NCBI GenBank assembly: GCA_035712345.1
Contig: DASTAY010000048.1
Span: 99,258-163,257, forward strand
Direction: 5' to 3'
From: VRUE01 sp035712345
GTDB taxonomy: Bacteria > Actinomycetota > Thermoleophilia > Solirubrobacterales > 70-9
DNA length: 64,000 bases
Both the position numbers and the translations under genes were made by a program. The notes under the pieces are model-generated. The model searched no databases and was not told the origin of the DNA. It saw only the letters and a list, made by a program, of their open reading frames with translations. Positions 53,386 to 62,380 of this stretch are shown piece by piece (the first letter of the stretch is position 1; each line of letters starts with the position of its first letter).

Positions 53386-53449
53386 GCGCGGAGCGAGCAA
53401 GCGTCCATATCTGTCTCTTCGCGCAGCGAGCGAAGCGCGAAAACGATCG
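53383..53449 (+). repeat. family D leader element, copy 3 (upstream of rnc)
   Basis: Begins with the acpP stop (TGAGCGC) and ends at the rnc ATG. GAGCGAGCAAGCGTCCATAT, then CTGTCTCTTCGCGCAGCGAG and CGAAGCGCGAA, is nearly identical to the copy before priA. The hairpin CTTCGC-GCAGCGA-GCGAAG is perfect here. Because the stop of one gene and the start of the next bound the element exactly, it may set translation of rnc. Confidence 0.7.
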
Positions 53450-54124
53450 ATGAGCGTCGAGGCGCTCGCGGGCCTCGTCGGGGAGCTGCCCGAGGATCTG
53501 CGCCGCGTCGCCCTCACGCACTCCTCCTGGACCGACGAGCAGCCGCTGTCCTACGAGCGGCTCGCCTACCTCGGCGACAGCGTGCTCGCCCTGGCGATCG
53601 CGGCCGGCATCTACGAGCGCTTCCCGGAGATCGACGCCGGCGGGCTGACGCGCATCCACAACCAGACGGTCAGCGGGGTCTCCTGCGCCGCCGTCGGCGA
53701 TGAGCTGGGCGTGCCGGCGATGCTGGTCGAGACCGAGCCGGCGGTCGAGGAAGCGATTCCGGCGAAGGTCCTGCTGGCCGGATCGCGACCACTGCCCGAG
53801 GTGACCGAGGCCTTGATCGGCGCCTGCTTCCTCGCCTTCGGCTTCGATCGCGTCGCGATCGCCATCCGCGAGGCCTTCGGCGAGCAGATCGAGTCCGCCG
53901 TCGAAGCGCCGGTAGATGCGAAGTCGGCGCTGCAGGAGCTGCTCGCCCGGCGTCGGGCGCGCGTAACCTACGCCGTGATCGGCGAATCCGGGCCAGCGCA
54001 CCAGCGGACCTTCGAAGTCGAGGCGACTGTCGAGGGCGAGCGGGTCGGGACCGGCGCCGGTCGGAGCAAGAAGGCGGCGGAGCAGATGGCTGCGGAGGAG
54101 GCGCTGAAGCGCTTGGGCGAATAG
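53450..54124 (+). CDS. rnc: ribonuclease III with altered active-site residues
   Basis: 224 residues: nuclease domain 1-145, double-stranded RNA-binding domain about 153-223 (DAKSALQELLARRRARVTYA). The signature ERLEFLGDS reads ERLAYLGDS: the second glutamate, a metal ligand, is A39, while E36 and D43 remain. The second site DxxEALIG reads EVTEALIG, giving E117 in place of the Asp and keeping E120. Catalysis may be changed or weak. Placed before smc as in many actinobacteria, without mutM between them. Confidence 0.9.
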   Translation: MSVEALAGLVGELPEDLRRVALTHSSWTDEQPLSYERLAYLGDSVLALAIAAGIYERFPEIDAGGLTRIHNQTVSGVSCAAVGDELGVPAMLVETEPAVEEAIPAKVLLAGSRPLPEVTEALIGACFLAFGFDRVAIAIREAFGEQIESAVEAPVDAKSALQELLARRRARVTYAVIGESGPAHQRTFEVEATVEGERVGTGAGRSKKAAEQMAAEEALKRLGE

Positions 54125-54174
54125 CCCAGGGTCGCGTCCGACTCAAACGCCAGCCTTCCGAACCGAGGACGAGG

Positions 54175-56619
54175 ATGTATCTGAGATCGATCGAGATGAA
54201 GGGGTTCAAGTCGTTCCCCGCCCGCACCCGGCTGGAGTTCTCTCCAGGCGTCAGCGTGATCGTCGGCCCGAACGGCTCGGGCAAGTCGAACATCACCGAC
54301 GCGGTGCTCTGGGCGCTCGGCGAGCAGAGCCCGGGGGCGATCCGCGGCGCCTCGATGCAGGACGTGATCTCGGCAGGCGGCCAGGGCGTCGGCCAGCGTC
54401 GGGCGGCCGAGGTCGAGGTCGTGATCGACAACTCCGAAGGCCGCGCCGCGACCGAGCTCTCCGAGATCGCCGTGCAGCGCACGCTCGACCGCTCCGGCGA
54501 CGGCTCCTATCGCCTCAACGGCGCCCGCTGCCGCCTCGTCGACGTGGTCGAGGTGCTCTCCGACACCAACCTCGGTCGCGAGATGCACTCCGTGATCAGC
54601 CAGGGCAGGGTCGAGTCGATCATCCATTCCAAGCCGCGCGAGCGCCGCCTGCTGGTCGAGGAGGCGGCGGGGCTGGGCAAGCACCGCAAACGCCGCCGCC
54701 GGGCCGAGTTGAAGCTGCGCGCGGCGCGCGACAACCTCGACCGCGCGCTCGACCTCGAGCGCGAGGCGCGGGCGCGGCTGCGCCCGTTGAAGCGCCAGGC
54801 GCAGGCGGCCGAGCTCGGCGCGCGGATCGAGCGCGAGGAGCTCGAGCTGCGCGGCCGCCTCGTAGGTGAGGAACTGCGTTTCGGCAAGGACAGGGCGCTG
54901 GCGGCGCAGAAGGCGACCGAGCGGGCGCGGGACAAGCGCGCGGAGGTCGAGAAGCGGCTCGAAGAGGTGAGCGCGCGCCGCCGCGCCGCCGAGGAGCGCT
55001 TCGCCGCCCGCGACCGCGAGCGGACGCAGGCCTGGGGACTGCTGACCAAGCTGCGCGGCGAGCAGCAGCGAATCGCCGTGCGGGGCGCCGGGCTCGCAGA
55101 TCGAGTGGCCGAGCTGGAGCGCGCCCTGGCGGGCCTGCGGGCGGAATTCGGTCCCTTGACGCTCGACCTCGGCGCCGCCGAGGGAACGCCCGGCGGCCGG
55201 ACCGGCAAGCTCGAAGAGGAGCTGGGCGAGATCGACGCCGGGCTCTCCGGCGCGACGCAGGGCTTGGCTCGCGCCCGCTCCGCCGAGGCCTCGGAGGGCG
55301 AGCGGGAGGCGGCATTGGGCGAGGTGCAGGCAGGCGCCGAGCGCGCCGTCCGCCATGCCCGCCGTGCCGAGGGCTTGCTCGGCGAGCGCCATCGCGAGGC
55401 GTTGCGCGCCCGCGTCGCTGCTGGAGAGGAGCTGCTCGACGACGTCCGCGCCGCCGCCGCGGCGATCGCCGCCGCCGAGGCCTCGATCCGCACGAGGGTC
55501 GAGCGGATCGAAGCGAAGGTCGTCGGCGAGGAGGGCGGGGGAGACGAGATCGCCGAGGAGATGCGCGAGTGCTCGCGGCAGGAGTCCGAGCTTCAGGTGG
55601 AGATGAAGGCGGCTTCCGACGCGCTGACCGAGGCCCAAGTCGAGGCGGCGCACCTCGGCGACCGCCAGGCCGAGGCGGCCAAGGAGCTGGCCGCGATCGC
55701 CGAGCGGCTCGGCGAGGAGGTCGAGCCGGCCGAGCAGGCGCTGAGCGACGAGGAGCGGGCCGACATCGACCGGCGCCTGCAGCGGCTCGAGCGCCGTCGC
55801 GCCCAGATCGGACCGGTCAACCCGCTCGCCGAGCAGGAGTACGAGGAGGCGCGCGAGCACGTCGAGTCGCTGCAGGTGCAGCGCGAGGACACCGAGCGCG
55901 GCATGCGCGAGCTGGAGGCGCTGATCCGCGACATCGACCGCGAGATCGAGCGCGCCTTCGAGCAGACCTTCGAGGCGACGGCGAAGAACTTCGAGGAGAT
56001 GGTCGAGCACCTCTTCCCCGGCGGCCGCGGCCGGCTGCGCCGCGTCAGCCTGCGGCCGGTCGGCGACGCCGAGGAGCCGGTGGCCGCGACGGATGCCGAC
56101 GACGCCGAAGCCGAGGAGCCGGAGGAGGCAGGGGAAGAGGAGCGCGAGGTGCTCGGGGTGGAGATCGAGGTCACCCCGGCGGGCAAGTCGACGCGCAAGC
56201 TCTCGCTGCTCTCCGGCGGCGAGAAGTCGCTGGTCGCGCTCGCCTTCGTCTTCGCCGTCTTCCTCGCCCGCCCCTGCCCCTTCTACATCCTCGACGAGGT
56301 CGAGGCCGCGCTCGACGACGCCAACATCGACCGCTTCCTGCAGCTGATCCGGCGCTTTTCCGACCGCGCCCAGTTCGTCATCGTCACCCACCAGAAACGG
56401 ACGATGGACGCCGCCGACGTTCTCTACGGCGTCACCATGGGCGGCGACGGCGTGACCAAAGTCGTCTCGCGCCGGCTGCCGCGCGAAGTCGAAAGCGACG
56501 GCGAGAGCGTGCCCCCGTTCGCCGGAGGCGGGGAGGATGGCGGCCGCGAGACCGCCGGCCTGATCGGGCAGAAGGCGCCCGGCGAGGCCCCGCTGGGCGA
56601 CTCCGCGGCCGCTGCCTAG
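54175..56619 (+). CDS. smc: chromosome segregation protein SMC, short form without recognisable hinge
   Basis: 814 residues; SMC is usually about 1150-1200. Head parts are complete: MYLRSIEMKGFKSFPARTRL, Walker A GPNGSGKSN (31-39), VISQGRVESIIHSKPRERR, signature LSGGEKSLVALAFVFAVF (near 679) and Walker B FYILDEVEAALDDANI (near 703). Between about 165 and 600 there is coiled coil, but no glycine-rich hinge of about 150 residues. An acidic insert (about 635-660) lies in the C-terminal head. Works with ScpA and ScpB, both encoded at 16-17 kb. Followed by ftsY after 4 nt. Confidence 0.92.
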   Translation: MYLRSIEMKGFKSFPARTRLEFSPGVSVIVGPNGSGKSNITDAVLWALGEQSPGAIRGASMQDVISAGGQGVGQRRAAEVEVVIDNSEGRAATELSEIAVQRTLDRSGDGSYRLNGARCRLVDVVEVLSDTNLGREMHSVISQGRVESIIHSKPRERRLLVEEAAGLGKHRKRRRRAELKLRAARDNLDRALDLEREARARLRPLKRQAQAAELGARIEREELELRGRLVGEELRFGKDRALAAQKATERARDKRAEVEKRLEEVSARRRAAEERFAARDRERTQAWGLLTKLRGEQQRIAVRGAGLADRVAELERALAGLRAEFGPLTLDLGAAEGTPGGRTGKLEEELGEIDAGLSGATQGLARARSAEASEGEREAALGEVQAGAERAVRHARRAEGLLGERHREALRARVAAGEELLDDVRAAAAAIAAAEASIRTRVERIEAKVVGEEGGGDEIAEEMRECSRQESELQVEMKAASDALTEAQVEAAHLGDRQAEAAKELAAIAERLGEEVEPAEQALSDEERADIDRRLQRLERRRAQIGPVNPLAEQEYEEAREHVESLQVQREDTERGMRELEALIRDIDREIERAFEQTFEATAKNFEEMVEHLFPGGRGRLRRVSLRPVGDAEEPVAATDADDAEAEEPEEAGEEEREVLGVEIEVTPAGKSTRKLSLLSGGEKSLVALAFVFAVFLARPCPFYILDEVEAALDDANIDRFLQLIRRFSDRAQFVIVTHQKRTMDAADVLYGVTMGGDGVTKVVSRRLPREVESDGESVPPFAGGGEDGGRETAGLIGQKAPGEAPLGDSAAAA

Positions 56620-56623
56620 GCCG

Positions 56624-57619
56624 ATGGCCACCGGCTGGCAGGAGATCTTCGATCTCGGCGCGCGCGAGGCGGCGGCAGCGGCCGAGCCGGAGAGCGAGGA
56701 AAAGCGCCGCGGCGTCTTCCGCCGCCTGCGCGAGAGCCTCTCGAAAAGCCGCCAGGCGCTGACCGAGGAGATCTCGGCCAGCCTCTTCGACCGCATCGAC
56801 GAGGAGACCTGGGAGCAGCTCGAGGAGGCTTTGATCCTCGCCGACGCCGGGGCGCCGACCACCGCCGAGGTGGTCGAACGGCTCGAGCGCGAGGTCGAGA
56901 GCGGCGCCGTCTCGCCGGACGGCGAGGCCGTGCGCGATCGCCTGATCGAGATCCTCGCCGAGGTCTCCTCCAACGGCCGCCGCCCGATCGACCTGAGCGG
57001 CGAGCCGGCGGTGCTGTTGATAGTCGGCGTCAACGGCACCGGCAAGACGACGACGATCGGCAAGATCGCCTGGCACCTCTCGAGGGAATTCGGCCTCTCC
57101 GTCGTGCTCGCGGCCGGCGACACCTACCGCGCCGCGGCAGCCGAGCAGCTGGCCGAGTGGGCCGAGCGCGCCGGCGCCGAACTGATCCGCTCCAAGGAGG
57201 GCGGCGACCCCGGCGCGGTCGCCTTCGACGCGATCGCCGCCGCCCGCGCGCGCGGCGCCGACGTGGTCATCGTCGACACCGCCGGCCGTCTCCACACCCA
57301 GGGCAACCTGATGGACGAGCTGGCCAAGGTGCGCCGCGTGATCGCCAAGCAGATGCCCGAGGCGCCGCACGAGACGCTGATCTCGATCGACGCGACCACG
57401 GGCCAGAACGGCCTGCGCCAGGCGAAGGTCTTCTCCGAGGCGGTCGAGGTCGACGGCGTCGTGCTGACCAAGCTCGACGGCACCGCCAAGGGCGGCATCG
57501 TCCTCGCGATCGCCAACGAGCTCGGTATCCCGGTGAAGCTGATCGGCACTGGCGAGACGCTCGAGGACCTGCGCCCGTTCGACCCCGAGGACTTCGCCCG
57601 CGCCCTGCTCGCCGAGTGA
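56624..57619 (+). CDS. ftsY: signal recognition particle receptor FtsY
   Basis: 331 residues. A short acidic N-terminus, then the N domain (LTEEISASLFDRIDEETWEQ) and the G domain with GVNGTGKTTTIGKIA, DTYRAAAAEQL, DTAGRLHTQGNLMDEL and TKLDGTAKGG. No membrane segment; it docks the SRP-ribosome complex at the Sec translocon. Pairs with ffh, which follows after a family F palindrome. Confidence 0.96.
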   Translation: MATGWQEIFDLGAREAAAAAEPESEEKRRGVFRRLRESLSKSRQALTEEISASLFDRIDEETWEQLEEALILADAGAPTTAEVVERLEREVESGAVSPDGEAVRDRLIEILAEVSSNGRRPIDLSGEPAVLLIVGVNGTGKTTTIGKIAWHLSREFGLSVVLAAGDTYRAAAAEQLAEWAERAGAELIRSKEGGDPGAVAFDAIAAARARGADVVIVDTAGRLHTQGNLMDELAKVRRVIAKQMPEAPHETLISIDATTGQNGLRQAKVFSEAVEVDGVVLTKLDGTAKGGIVLAIANELGIPVKLIGTGETLEDLRPFDPEDFARALLAE

Positions 57620-57633
57620 TCCCGCCACCGGGC

Positions 57634-57676
57634 GCCGTAGAGGTTTGGTCCGGATAGCGGACCAAACCTCTACGGC
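57634..57676. repeat. family F palindrome between ftsY and ffh (perfect copy)
   Basis: GCCGTAGAGGTTTGGTCCG (57634-57652) and its exact complement (57658-57676) flank the loop GATAG. Best-preserved copy of the family. It ends 21 nt before the ffh start, so it would be in the transcript leader or act between the two genes. Confidence 0.8.
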
Positions 57677-57697
57677 ACTTCCCTAAGCTCCGTCGCG

Positions 57698-59062
<1,365 letters not shown>

Positions 59063-59083
59063 TCCTGTAACCTCTCGCGGCCG

Positions 59084-59338
59084 ATGGCTGTGCGAATCAG
59101 ACTCAGAAGGGTGGGTTCCAAGAAGAACCCGGTGTGGCGGATCGTCGTCGCCGACAAACGCTCGCCGCGCGACGGGCGCACGATCGAGACGATCGGCCAG
59201 TACAACCCGCAGACCGAGCCCTCGACGATCGAGCTCGACGAGGAGCGCGCCCGTCATTGGCTCGAGCACGGCGCGCAGCCCTCCGAGACCGTGGCCACGC
59301 TGCTGCGGACCAAGGGCATCGCCGCTTCCGGAAGCTAG
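59084..59338 (+). CDS. rpsP: 30S ribosomal protein S16
   Basis: 84 residues. MAVRIRLRRVGSKKNPVWRI and DGRTIETIGQYNPQTEPSTI are the S16 signature. Needed for 30S assembly. Sits at the head of the conserved rpsP-khpA-(rimM)-trmD-rplS run, directly after ffh. Confidence 0.97.
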   Translation: MAVRIRLRRVGSKKNPVWRIVVADKRSPRDGRTIETIGQYNPQTEPSTIELDEERARHWLEHGAQPSETVATLLRTKGIAASGS

Positions 59339-59344
59339 CCGGCG

Positions 59345-59575
59345 GTGAGCGAGCTCCTCGAATTCCTCGTCAAGGCCCTGGTCGAGGAGCCCGACGCGGT
59401 CGAGGTCGAGGAGCTGGAAGAGGACGGGGACCTGATCTACGAGATCAGCGTCGCCGAGGGCGATCTCGGGCGGGTGATCGGCAAAGGCGGCCGCGTCGCC
59501 AACGCGATCCGGACCGTTGCCAAGGCCGCCGCCGTGCGCCTCGACCGCAGGGTCGTCGTCGACATCCTCGACTGA
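59345..59575 (+). CDS. khpA: KH-domain RNA-binding protein KhpA (YlqC)
   Basis: 76 residues from a GTG. One KH domain with the GxxG loop as GKGG in LGRVIGKGGRVANAIRTVAK. KhpA forms a dimer with KhpB in Gram-positives and affects cell size and RNA levels. Gene order rpsP-khpA-rimM-trmD is usual; here trmD follows at once, without rimM. Confidence 0.94.
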   Translation: MSELLEFLVKALVEEPDAVEVEELEEDGDLIYEISVAEGDLGRVIGKGGRVANAIRTVAKAAAVRLDRRVVVDILD

Positions 59576-59577
59576 GC

Positions 59578-60255
59578 TTGCGGCTCGACGTCTTCACCCT
59601 CTTCCCGGAGGCCTTCGATTGGTTCCAGGGGCAGCGATCGGTGCAGAACGCGCTGTCGAAAGGCAACGAGCTGAATCTGTTCGACTATCGGGATACGACG
59701 CCGCTCGGCGCCGGGCAGGTCGACGACGCCCCGTACGGGGGCGGCGCGGGGATGGTGCTGCGGGTCGATGTCGTGGATGCTGCGCTCCAGGCCGCCTACC
59801 CGCGCGGCGAGAGCCCCCGGGTCGTGCTGCTCTCGCCGACGGGGCGGCTGCTCGACGACGAGCTTGCCGACGAGCTGACGCAGGAGCATCACGTGGCGCT
59901 GCTCTGCGGGCGCTACGAGGGCTTCGACGAGCGCGTGCACGCGCACCTGGCCCACGACGAGATCTCGATCGGGCGCTATGTCCTGGCCGGGGGGGAGCTG
60001 CCGGCGATGGTCGTCGCCGACGTGCTGATGCGCAAGCTGCCCGGGGCGCTCGGGCACGCCCAGAGCGCGGTCGAGGAGTCCTTCAGCCGGGTGCTGGAGG
60101 GGGCGCCGGAGTACCCCCACTACACGCGACCGCCGTCGTACCGAGGCTGGGGGGTGCCCGACGTCCTGCTCTCCGGCGACCACGAGCGGGTGCGCGAGTG
60201 GCGGGTCGCGCAGAGCAGGGCTCGGGCGGAGCAGTTCGAAAAAAACCCCGAGTAG
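59578..60255 (+). CDS. trmD: tRNA (guanine37-N1)-methyltransferase TrmD
   Basis: 225 residues from a TTG, 2 nt after the khpA stop; LRLDVFTLFPEAFDW is the family start, so the rare start is well supported. The SPOUT trefoil-knot motifs are PYGGGAGMVLRVD, LLCGRYEGFDERV and SIGRYVLAGGELPAMVV. Makes m1G37, preventing frameshifting. No RimM gene is adjacent. Confidence 0.95.
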   Translation: MRLDVFTLFPEAFDWFQGQRSVQNALSKGNELNLFDYRDTTPLGAGQVDDAPYGGGAGMVLRVDVVDAALQAAYPRGESPRVVLLSPTGRLLDDELADELTQEHHVALLCGRYEGFDERVHAHLAHDEISIGRYVLAGGELPAMVVADVLMRKLPGALGHAQSAVEESFSRVLEGAPEYPHYTRPPSYRGWGVPDVLLSGDHERVREWRVAQSRARAEQFEKNPE

Positions 60256-60267
60256 GTACGATTCCCG

Positions 60268-60305
60268 CACCGCGCGGTGGCCGACCCCGGCTCCGGCGGT
60301 TTTTT
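60268..60305 (+). terminator. hairpins and U-tract in the trmD-rplS gap
   Basis: CACCGCGCGGTG (60268-60279) is a perfect 12-bp palindrome; just after it GCCG...CGGC is followed by GG and six T residues (60300-60305), 8 nt before the rplS ATG. The shape resembles a weak intrinsic terminator or attenuator, which in this place could control L19 expression. The A-run at 60240-60245 lies upstream. Confidence 0.45.
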
Positions 60306-60313
60306 CTGGCCAG

Positions 60314-60919
60314 ATGAGCTCCGTAATCGACAGCATCGAGCGCCGCCAGCGCAGGCAGGGCCTCCCGTCCTTCGCCCCTGGCGATCGTGTGCGCGTCCAC
60401 TTCCGGGTGATCGAGGGCTCGCGCGAGCGGACCCAGGTCTTCGAGGGCATCGTGCTGAAGCGCCAGGGCTCCGGCGTGCGCGAGACCTTCACCGTCCGCA
60501 AGCAGTCCTTCGGCGTCGGCGTCGAGCGGACGTTCCCGCTGCACTCGCCGAAGATCGAGAAACTCGAGATCGCCGCACGCGGCGACGTGCGCCGGGCCAA
60601 GCTCTACTACCTGCGCGGTCGGATCGGCAAGGCGGCGCGGGTCGCCGAGCGCCGTTGGGGCATCGACGAGGAGTTGATCTCGACCCCGACTGCGGCAAGC
60701 GATGCCGACGGGGTCATCCAGGCGGAGGAGGTCGACGAGGCTCAGGCTGAGGAGTCGCAGGCCGCGGGTCCTGACGAGGCAGAGGCGTCTGAGCCTGACA
60801 CCGGGGAACCGGCCGACGAGGCGCCGGCGGAGCAGCAAGCTGAGGAGTCTGAGGTAGGGGAGACCGACGACGCGGTGCCTGAGGCTGAAGCAGAGCCCGA
60901 CGTCGAGGACCCGGCCTGA
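60314..60919 (+). CDS. rplS: 50S ribosomal protein L19 with long acidic C-terminal extension
   Basis: 201 residues; L19 is normally about 115. The core, residues 1-116, is complete (FAPGDRVRVHFRVIEGSRER, VFEGIVLKRQGSGVRETFTV, AKLYYLRGRIGKAARVAERR). From about 117 the chain is Glu-, Ala- and Asp-rich with Gln and Pro (EEVDEAQAEESQAAGPDEAE), almost without basic residues and probably disordered. The extension does not resemble a known domain. lepB follows. Confidence 0.95.
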   Translation: MSSVIDSIERRQRRQGLPSFAPGDRVRVHFRVIEGSRERTQVFEGIVLKRQGSGVRETFTVRKQSFGVGVERTFPLHSPKIEKLEIAARGDVRRAKLYYLRGRIGKAARVAERRWGIDEELISTPTAASDADGVIQAEEVDEAQAEESQAAGPDEAEASEPDTGEPADEAPAEQQAEESEVGETDDAVPEAEAEPDVEDPA

Positions 60920-60972
60920 GACGGCTCGTCCCAAAGCCGGAAACGCGCGCCGGCGGGCTGGTCGAGCTGGTC

Positions 60973-61536
60973 GTGATCGTGGCGCTGGCGCTCGGCCTGG
61001 CGCTGGCGATTCAGGCGTGGCTCGTGAAGCCGTACCAGATCCCGTCCGGCTCGATGGAGCCGACGCTGGACATCGGCCAGCGCGTGCTCGTCAACCGCTT
61101 CATCTACCACTTCGAGGACCCCTCGATCGGCGACATTGTCGTCTTCCACCCGCCCAAGGGCGCCGACAGCGGCACCGAATGCGGCGTGCCGCACTCCCCG
61201 CGCGAGTCCTGCCCGCGGCCGACGCCGGAAGAGTCGAGCCAGAACTTCATCAAGCGCATAGTCGCCGGGCCCGGCGACACGGTCAGCGTCCGTGACGGCC
61301 ACCCCGTCGTCAACGGCGTCGAGAAGACGGAAGAGTCGTACATCAACCCCTGCGGCGCCGCCCCTGCCTGCAATTTGCCCAAACCGATCACCGTTCCGCC
61401 GGGCTACTACTTCATGATGGGCGACAACCGTGGGGCAAGTGACGACAGCCGTTTCTGGGGCCCTGTCCCCCGCAAGTGGATCATCGGTAAGGCCTTCGCC
61501 ACCTACTGGCCGCCCGACCGGATCGGGACCCTCTAA
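60973..61536 (+). CDS. lepB: signal peptidase I
   Basis: 187 residues from GTG 60973, the only common start codon in this frame after an in-frame stop at 60886; a CTG at 60916 overlapping the rplS stop would add 19 residues and cannot be excluded. One N-terminal membrane segment (residues 1-18), catalytic serine S27 in IPSGSMEPTL, catalytic lysine in NFIKRIVAGPGDTV, and box E MGDNRGASDDSRFWGPV. Cleaves secretory signal peptides outside the membrane. Confidence 0.93.
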   Translation: MIVALALGLALAIQAWLVKPYQIPSGSMEPTLDIGQRVLVNRFIYHFEDPSIGDIVVFHPPKGADSGTECGVPHSPRESCPRPTPEESSQNFIKRIVAGPGDTVSVRDGHPVVNGVEKTEESYINPCGAAPACNLPKPITVPPGYYFMMGDNRGASDDSRFWGPVPRKWIIGKAFATYWPPDRIGTL

Positions 61537-61698
61537 GGGTTCATCCGCAAATCAGCGTGTGCGGCTGGCGAGCCCCGGACCAAGCGGCGCAAGGACGCAG
61601 GGAGGCCGAATAGCAGCGCTATTTTGGCCGACTGAGGACGCCGCACCGCGCAGTGTCCGCCGCCGCCAGACGTGCGCGCTGGTTTGCGGATGAACCCT
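61536..61698. repeat. family C palindromic element, copy 2 (lepB stop to rnhB start)
   Basis: Arms 61536-61557 (AGGGTTCATCCGCAAATCAG, then CG) and 61677-61698 pair at 21 of 22 positions, and the stem continues inward imperfectly. The left arm begins in the lepB stop codon; the right arm contains the rnhB start (ATGAACCCT). The core has ACCAAGC...CAAGGACGCAGGGAG and GACTGAGGACGC, shared with the element at 33917, whose arms differ. The rnhB start would be inside a stem in RNA. Confidence 0.8.
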
Positions 61699-62358
61699 AA
61701 GGCGCACAAGCGCCGGCTGGCGCGCTCGCGCCGGCTCTTCGCCTTCGATCGCGGGCTCGGCAGCAGCCAGGTCGCCGGCGCCGACGAGGCCGGGCGGGGC
61801 TGTCTCGCGGGCCCGCTGGTAGCCGCCGCCGTGCTGCTCGACTACGAGGCGCTCTCCCACGCCGACCGCCGCGCGCTCGCCGGGCTGCACGACTCCAAGC
61901 AGATGAAGCCGGACAAGCGCGAGGAGCTGTACCCGGCGGTGCTGCGAGCGGCGAGCCGGGTCAGCGTCGTCGTCCGCAGTGCCCGGGGGATCGACGACCG
62001 CGGCCTGCACGTGACCAACATCGAAGCGCTGTCGTGCGCGCTGGAACGGCTTGCGCCGGGTGAGGAAGCCACCTGCCTGGTCGACGGCTTCTCGCTGCGC
62101 GGGTGCGCGGTCCCGCACCGCGCCGTGGTCGAAGGCGACGGCAAGAGCGCGGCGATCGCCGCGGCCTCGGTGATCGCCAAGGTCACCCGCGACCGCTACA
62201 TGCACGGCGCCGCCGGCAGCTACCCCGGCTGGGGCTTCGAGGAGCACGTCGGCTACTCGACCCCCGAGCACCGCGCGGCGATCGAGCGCCTCGGCATCTC
62301 GCCGTTGCACCGGCGCTCGTTCCAGAGCGTCGCCTATTCTCAGCTCGAGCTCGCCTGA
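61690..62358 (+). CDS. rnhB: ribonuclease HII
   Basis: 222 residues from ATG 61690. The N-terminal KAHKRRLARSRRLFAFDRGL is basic; the catalytic block is VAGADEAGRGCLAGPLVAAA (the DEAGRG acid pair), followed by DSKQMKPDKREEL, VTNIEAL and SVIAKVTRDRYMHGAAGSYP (metal-binding Asp). Removes RNA from RNA-DNA hybrids. Its start lies in the arm of a long palindrome. Confidence 0.94.
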   Translation: MNPKAHKRRLARSRRLFAFDRGLGSSQVAGADEAGRGCLAGPLVAAAVLLDYEALSHADRRALAGLHDSKQMKPDKREELYPAVLRAASRVSVVVRSARGIDDRGLHVTNIEALSCALERLAPGEEATCLVDGFSLRGCAVPHRAVVEGDGKSAAIAAASVIAKVTRDRYMHGAAGSYPGWGFEEHVGYSTPEHRAAIERLGISPLHRRSFQSVAYSQLELA

Positions 62359-62380
62359 CCGGCGCATCGCGGGGGGTCGG

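Noticed and set aside
53968..57123. A 1051-residue open frame opposite smc and ftsY
   Set aside because: Composition is Leu-, Gly- and Arg-rich antisense of coiled-coil codons, with no domain; SMC and FtsY motifs on the plus strand are unequivocal.
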